Source: Actinomycetes bacterium
GTDB lineage: Bacteria > Actinomycetota > Actinomycetes > Streptosporangiales > Streptosporangiaceae
Reading direction: 5' to 3'
Assembly (NCBI GenBank): GCA_025964635.1
Contig: JAOPYP010000801.1
Coordinates: 1-17,698 of the forward strand
Length of the DNA stretch: 17,698 nucleotides
Part shown: positions 14,799-17,698 of the stretch, one piece after another
Layout of the letters: every line of letters begins with the position of its first letter
Numbering within the stretch: position 1 is the stretch's first letter
Position numbers and translations under genes: made by a program
The notes under the pieces: model-generated
Databases searched by the model: none
The model's input: only the letters and a program-made list of their open reading frames with translations
What the model was told of the DNA's origin: nothing

Positions 14799-14804
14799 CC
14801 CCAT

Positions 14805-14834
14805 ATAGTTACGGAAAGACGCAACTATTGTCAA
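14805..14834 (-). promoter_or_regulatory. ArsR promoter with overlapping palindromic operator
   Basis: On the minus strand TTGACA (14834-14829) and TAACTA (14811-14806) are 17 bases apart, a near-consensus promoter. Between and over them lies an inverted repeat: on the plus strand ATAGTTACG (14805-14813) and CGCAACTAT (14820-14828), eight of nine pairs matching, spacer six. A repressor bound there would block RNA polymerase, so this is the likely autoregulatory ArsR operator. The mRNA would be leaderless. Confidence 0.75.
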
Positions 14835-14850
14835 CCTTCGAAATCACCCA

Positions 14851-15825
14851 TCACGAGCGTGAGGCGGTGGCGGCGGCCGGGATCGCGGCGTAGGCATCCA
14901 GGACCAGGTCCCAGAACGCGGGCACGTCCACGGTCATCGCGACGAGCGCGTTGCGGGCCGCGGGATCGGCGGTGAAGTCGGTGACGGTCATCCCCGACGT
15001 CCACCGGCCGGCGGTCTCCACGTCGACCCGGGCGGGGGCGCACCCGAACAGGCCGGGCTCGGCGACGAGGGCGAGCGCGCACACGTCGTGGACCGGCGCC
15101 CCGCCCGCGGCCTGGGCGTGCTCCCCGCGGTAGCCGAGCAGGCCGGGCAGCAGCAGGTCCGCGCCGAGCCGGCCCAGCTTGCGTATCCGGTCCTGCACGT
15201 CCGGGCCCGCGCGGGCCTGGAGGGTCACGTCCAGGCCGACCATGGTGACCCGCCATCCGGCCTCGAACACGATCGCGGCGGCCTCGGGATCCGCGGCGAT
15301 GTTGAACTCGGCGGCCGGGGTGACGTTGCCCCGCCCCGCCGATCCGCCCATGATGACGAAGTCGCGGACCCAGCCGGTCAGCCGGGGCTCGCGCCGGACC
15401 GCGAGCGCGATGTTGGTCAGCGGGCCGGTCGCGACGAGGGTGATCTCGCCTGGCGCCGCGCCGATGGTGTCGATCAGGTAATCCACCGCGTGGCCGGGCG
15501 CGGGACGGGCCTGCGCAGCGGGCAGCCGGGCCGCGCCCAGGCCGCCCTCGCCATGCACCTCCCGGGCGTCCAGCGTGGGCCGCAGCAGGGGCCGCGCGCT
15601 GCCGGGCACCACGGGCACGTCCGGACGGCCCGCCAGTTCCAGGACGCTGAGCGCGTTGCCGGTCACCGTGCCCAGGTTGACGTTCCCGCTGACCGTGGTC
15701 AGCCCGGCCAGGTCCAGGCCGGGATGCCCGCAGCCGAACACGATGGCGAACGCGTCGTCGATTCCTGGATCACAGTCCAGGAGTACCCGGGCCGGCGTCC
15801 CCCGCTCCGCCGCCCCGTCCGTCAC
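14851..15825 (-). CDS. Nucleoside hydrolase (inosine-uridine preferring type)
   Basis: The 324-residue protein belongs to the IunH family, which cleaves the N-glycosidic bond of ribonucleosides to free base and ribose in salvage. The calcium-binding N-terminal cluster LLDCDPGIDDAFAI has Asp17, Asp19, Asp23 and Asp24. Further family motifs are VSGNVNLGTVTGNAL (Asn49), VHGEGGLG (90-97), ATGPLTNIALA, EFNIAADPEAA (Asn175), and VHDVCALA with His246/Asp247. All key residues are present. GTG 15825 overlaps the TGA of the preceding 64-aa gene by four bases (GTGA), giving translational coupling; the open frame further upstream is shadow sequence. Substrate preference (purine, pyrimidine or broad) cannot be told. 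Confidence 0.93.
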   Translation of the reverse strand: MTDGAAERGTPARVLLDCDPGIDDAFAIVFGCGHPGLDLAGLTTVSGNVNLGTVTGNALSVLELAGRPDVPVVPGSARPLLRPTLDAREVHGEGGLGAARLPAAQARPAPGHAVDYLIDTIGAAPGEITLVATGPLTNIALAVRREPRLTGWVRDFVIMGGSAGRGNVTPAAEFNIAADPEAAAIVFEAGWRVTMVGLDVTLQARAGPDVQDRIRKLGRLGADLLLPGLLGYRGEHAQAAGGAPVHDVCALALVAEPGLFGCAPARVDVETAGRWTSGMTVTDFTADPAARNALVAMTVDVPAFWDLVLDAYAAIPAAATASRS

Positions 15826-16016
15826 GCGGCCAGGCCCGAGTCCTGGACGAGCGCCCTGATCTGGTGGTCGATCGCCTCGATCTGCTCGGCGGTCGCGTCC
15901 GGGCTCAGGCAGGTGATCAGCGGCCGGCCGCTGCGCACGGCGTGCTGCAGCGACTGCTGGATGGCCAGCGTCAGTCCGGGGGTCCACTCGTCAGGCACGT
16001 TGATGTCGATGTTCAC
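15822..16016 (-). CDS. Small protein of unknown function, 64 aa, coupled to the nucleoside hydrolase
   Basis: The protein opens with MNIDINVPDEWTPGLTLAIQQ and continues as an amphipathic helical sequence containing SGRPLITCLSPDATAEQIEAIDHQI. It has no membrane segment or signal peptide and one Cys. GTG 16016 is preceded by purine-rich GGAAGAAGG, which is close to the start. The four-base GTGA overlap with the hydrolase gene suggests coupled synthesis, so it may be a partner or regulator of the enzyme. A PDEWTPGLTLAI-like opening recurs in small actinobacterial proteins, but I know no assigned function. That the gene is real is well supported by the overlap and by its regular amino-acid composition. 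Confidence 0.7.
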   Translation of the reverse strand: MNIDINVPDEWTPGLTLAIQQSLQHAVRSGRPLITCLSPDATAEQIEAIDHQIRALVQDSGLAA

Positions 16017-16059
16017 CCTTCTTCCACAGGACTCTCTACCGGCTCCCGCGGCTGCGGCA

Positions 16060-16071
16060 CCGCACGTGCGG
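16060..16071. repeat. Perfect 12-base palindrome upstream of the nucleoside hydrolase operon
   Basis: CCGCAC (16060-16065) followed by GTGCGG (16066-16071) is a perfect palindrome, 44 bases upstream of GTG 16016 in the 130-base gap after the DUF3145 stop. It could be an operator for the minus-strand operon or part of a hairpin ending the DUF3145 transcript. Short GC palindromes are frequent in such DNA. Confidence 0.3.
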
Positions 16072-16146
16072 GCCGGGGGATTCCCGCCTCAAGCGTAGGC
16101 GTGACCGGGCGGCCCGGCTAGGGGCCCGGACCGGGCGTGGCCGGGT

Positions 16147-16665
16147 TCAGCCGGTGGCGTGCAGCCAGCGCACCGGTGCGCCCTCCGCCGCGCACCGGAA
16201 CGGCTCGAGTTCCGCGTCCCAGGGCCGCCCCAGCAGCCGGTCGAGTTCCTGCTCGAGCGTGGTCGTGGCGGCCACCTGGACACCGGACTGGGACGCGGCG
16301 GCCACGGTCATGGCGGCGAGCAGCCGGTTCTCCGGGATCATGATGTCCCCGTTGGCCCCGGTGGACGCCGAGAAGATGCCGAGCGCCGGGGTGTAGCTGT
16401 ACCGGACCGCGTCGCAGCCCGGGCTGGCCTCCTCAGTCACCTCGAAGCGCAGCCGGTTCCAGCCGGCCAGCGCTGACGTGATCGAGCCGGCCGTGCCGGG
16501 CCGGGCCTGCCAGTTGAGCTCGCCGCGCAGCGCCCCGGGGGCGGCCGGCTGACCCACCCAGGCCAGATCGACGGGTACGCCAACAACCCCGGCGACCGCC
16601 CATTCGATATGCGGGCACAGCGCCGGGGGCGCGGAATGGACCTGCAGCACGCCGTGAACTGACAC
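16147..16665 (-). CDS. DUF3145 family protein
   Basis: The 172-residue protein matches the actinobacteria-specific DUF3145 family. Characteristic segments are VHSAPPALCPHIEWAVAGVV (9-28), RFEVTEEASPGCDAVRYSYTP (73-93, in two parts), GDIMIPENRL and the C-terminal WDAELEPFRCAAEGAPVRWLH. The function is unknown. GTG 16665 follows GGGAGGT at good spacing, and the protein then begins directly with the family N-terminus; the longer frame upstream is not needed. The family is found near the FAS II operon in Streptomyces as far as I recall, and here it is about 6 kb past accD on the other strand. That suggests a retained local link. Confidence 0.9.
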   Translation of the reverse strand: MSVHGVLQVHSAPPALCPHIEWAVAGVVGVPVDLAWVGQPAAPGALRGELNWQARPGTAGSITSALAGWNRLRFEVTEEASPGCDAVRYSYTPALGIFSASTGANGDIMIPENRLLAAMTVAAASQSGVQVAATTTLEQELDRLLGRPWDAELEPFRCAAEGAPVRWLHATG

Positions 16666-16876
16666 CAGACCTCCCTGCGAGCGACCGAGGTGCGTCTTCC
16701 CCAACGACCTCGGGCCCTGCGCCAGCGGTGATCCGGATATCAGCGAACAGCTTATGCGTACCCGCCCCATCGGCAAACCCGAACAGGCGGGCTGCCTGCG
16801 GTGAGCGAGATCCGTGCTCCCGCGAGAAATTGTGCCCCACCGCGGGCGGAAGCACCAGGGCAGGGGCGCTTTTGGC

Positions 16877-16882
16877 TAATAT
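16877..16882 (+). promoter_or_regulatory. Possible -10 element in the AT-rich gap before the right-edge gene
   Basis: TAATAT at 16877-16882, within GGCTAATATTG, is the most AT-rich point in the 294-base gap between the DUF3145 start and GTG 16960. It resembles a -10 box, but there is no good -35 17 bases upstream. The rest of the gap shows nothing I recognise. Confidence 0.2.
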
Positions 16883-16959
16883 TGCCGGCCGGACGCCGAT
16901 GCCTAAACCGCCCAGATAGGCCCTAACGGTATGGCGCGCCGGCGTGATGTAGTGGGCTG

Positions 16960-17698
16960 GTGAGCGAGCGGAACGTCGCCGGGCTGTTATTTACCGCCGA
17001 GATGTATGGCCTGCAATTGGATCAGTTAGCCGTCCACCTGGCGGTCAGCGAGGTCCGGGCGCGGGCCCTGGCAGCGCGCTGGCGGGAGCAGGGGTACGCC
17101 GGTTCGGCCCGGCTGGGGCCGGGCCGACCCTGGGTCTGGCTGACCCGGGGCGGGCTTCTCGCCTGCGGGCGCCCCTACCGGCCGGTGCCCCCGGCGCTGT
17201 CCCGGCTGGCGCACCTGCGCGCGGTGACCGCGGTGCGGATCGCGCTGGAGTCCGCTCCCGGGTACACGGCCGCGGGGGCGTACTGGCGCAGTGAGCGCCG
17301 GCTGCGGGCCCGGATGGGCAGCCGGGTGCCGCTCCGCGAGCACCTGCCCGACGGCGAGGTGCACTGGCCCGACCCGGGTGGGGCGCCCGTGGGCGGCGCA
17401 GCAGTGGCGGCCGCGGCGTGGGCCGGCGAATGCTGGGCCATCGAGGCGGAACTCACCCGTAAGACCGTGCGCCGCACGGCGGCGATCATGACCGAGATCC
17501 TCACCCGGACCGGGGACTACGGCTGCCCCGCCGCGGAGGTCCGGGTCCCGGGACATCCGCCGCGGCACGCGCGGGTGCTGTACGTGTGCTCCGCCGCGGC
17601 CCGGCCGACCGTCGCGCGGGCCCGTGACACCCTGCCGGGTACCCTGGCCCTCCGGGTCGAGATCCGCGGCCTGCCCGCAGGCGCCGGGCTGGCCGCCG
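16960..17698 (+). CDS. Winged-helix protein resembling the Replic_Relax family, partial (3' end outside window)
   Basis: The frame is open from GTG 16960 to the window edge, 246 residues, with an in-frame TGA at 16945 just upstream. Residues about 1-68 form a winged helix: YGLQLDQLAVHLAVSEVRARALAARWREQG, then a wing with RPWVWLTRGGLLACG. Residues about 80-180 include HLRAVTAVRIAL, WRSERRLRA, PDGEVHWP and WAIEAELTRKTVRR. The PD-x-E ... E-x-E-L-T-x-K pattern resembles Replic_Relax (PF13814) proteins, found on plasmids, integrative elements and near DNA-transfer genes. The same acidic/Lys pattern recalls nuclease-like folds, but that is inference. There is no clear RBS. A plain MarR-like regulator is the alternative. 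Confidence 0.65.
   Translation, partial: MSERNVAGLLFTAEMYGLQLDQLAVHLAVSEVRARALAARWREQGYAGSARLGPGRPWVWLTRGGLLACGRPYRPVPPALSRLAHLRAVTAVRIALESAPGYTAAGAYWRSERRLRARMGSRVPLREHLPDGEVHWPDPGGAPVGGAAVAAAAWAGECWAIEAELTRKTVRRTAAIMTEILTRTGDYGCPAAEVRVPGHPPRHARVLYVCSAAARPTVARARDTLPGTLALRVEIRGLPAGAGLAA

Overview
The window comes from a high-GC Actinomycetota genome. G+C is very high throughout, GTG starts are common, and the centre holds the actinobacterial type II fatty-acid synthase locus (fasR, fabD, fabH, acpP, fabF) with a DUF3145 gene nearby. FasR and the FAS proteins look Streptomyces-like. The accD directly after fabF and the extended FabD suggest a relative outside Streptomyces, possibly of Streptosporangiales type, but genus cannot be fixed from this sequence.

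Left flank (1-3046): the C-terminal tail of an unidentified Ala/Thr/Pro-rich protein; an ECF42-type sigma factor on the minus strand; divergently, a 59-aa Arg-rich small protein and a YCII/DGPF-domain protein, preceded by a TGTCGA-N17-CGTA motif that resembles an ECF42 promoter; then a HAD-family haloacid dehalogenase on the minus strand.

Core (3188-10690): fasR (PucR-type activator), then a promoter, then fabD-fabH-acpP-fabF-accD and a class I glutamine amidotransferase, all on the plus strand. accD would make malonyl-CoA, FabD moves the malonyl group to ACP, FabH starts chains and FabF elongates them. The striking feature is FabD: after a complete malonyltransferase it carries about 75 extra residues that align without a gap, across the biotin site, with the biotinyl domain of AccB (BCCP), but with Gly in place of the biotinylated Lys. 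A biotinylation-dead BCCP-like domain fused to malonyl transferase, in one operon with a carboxyltransferase, is the best candidate here for an undescribed arrangement. acpP is flanked by two stem-loops.

Right flank (10793-17698): a membrane-embedded spermidine-synthase-like protein; an Ohr/OsmC peroxidase; a minus-strand ArsR regulator coupled to an SRPBCC-VOC fusion, with a clear promoter/operator palindrome; a minus-strand 64-aa protein coupled to a nucleoside hydrolase; DUF3145; and, cut by the edge, a winged-helix protein resembling the Replic_Relax family, hinting that a mobile or plasmid-derived segment may begin at the right.
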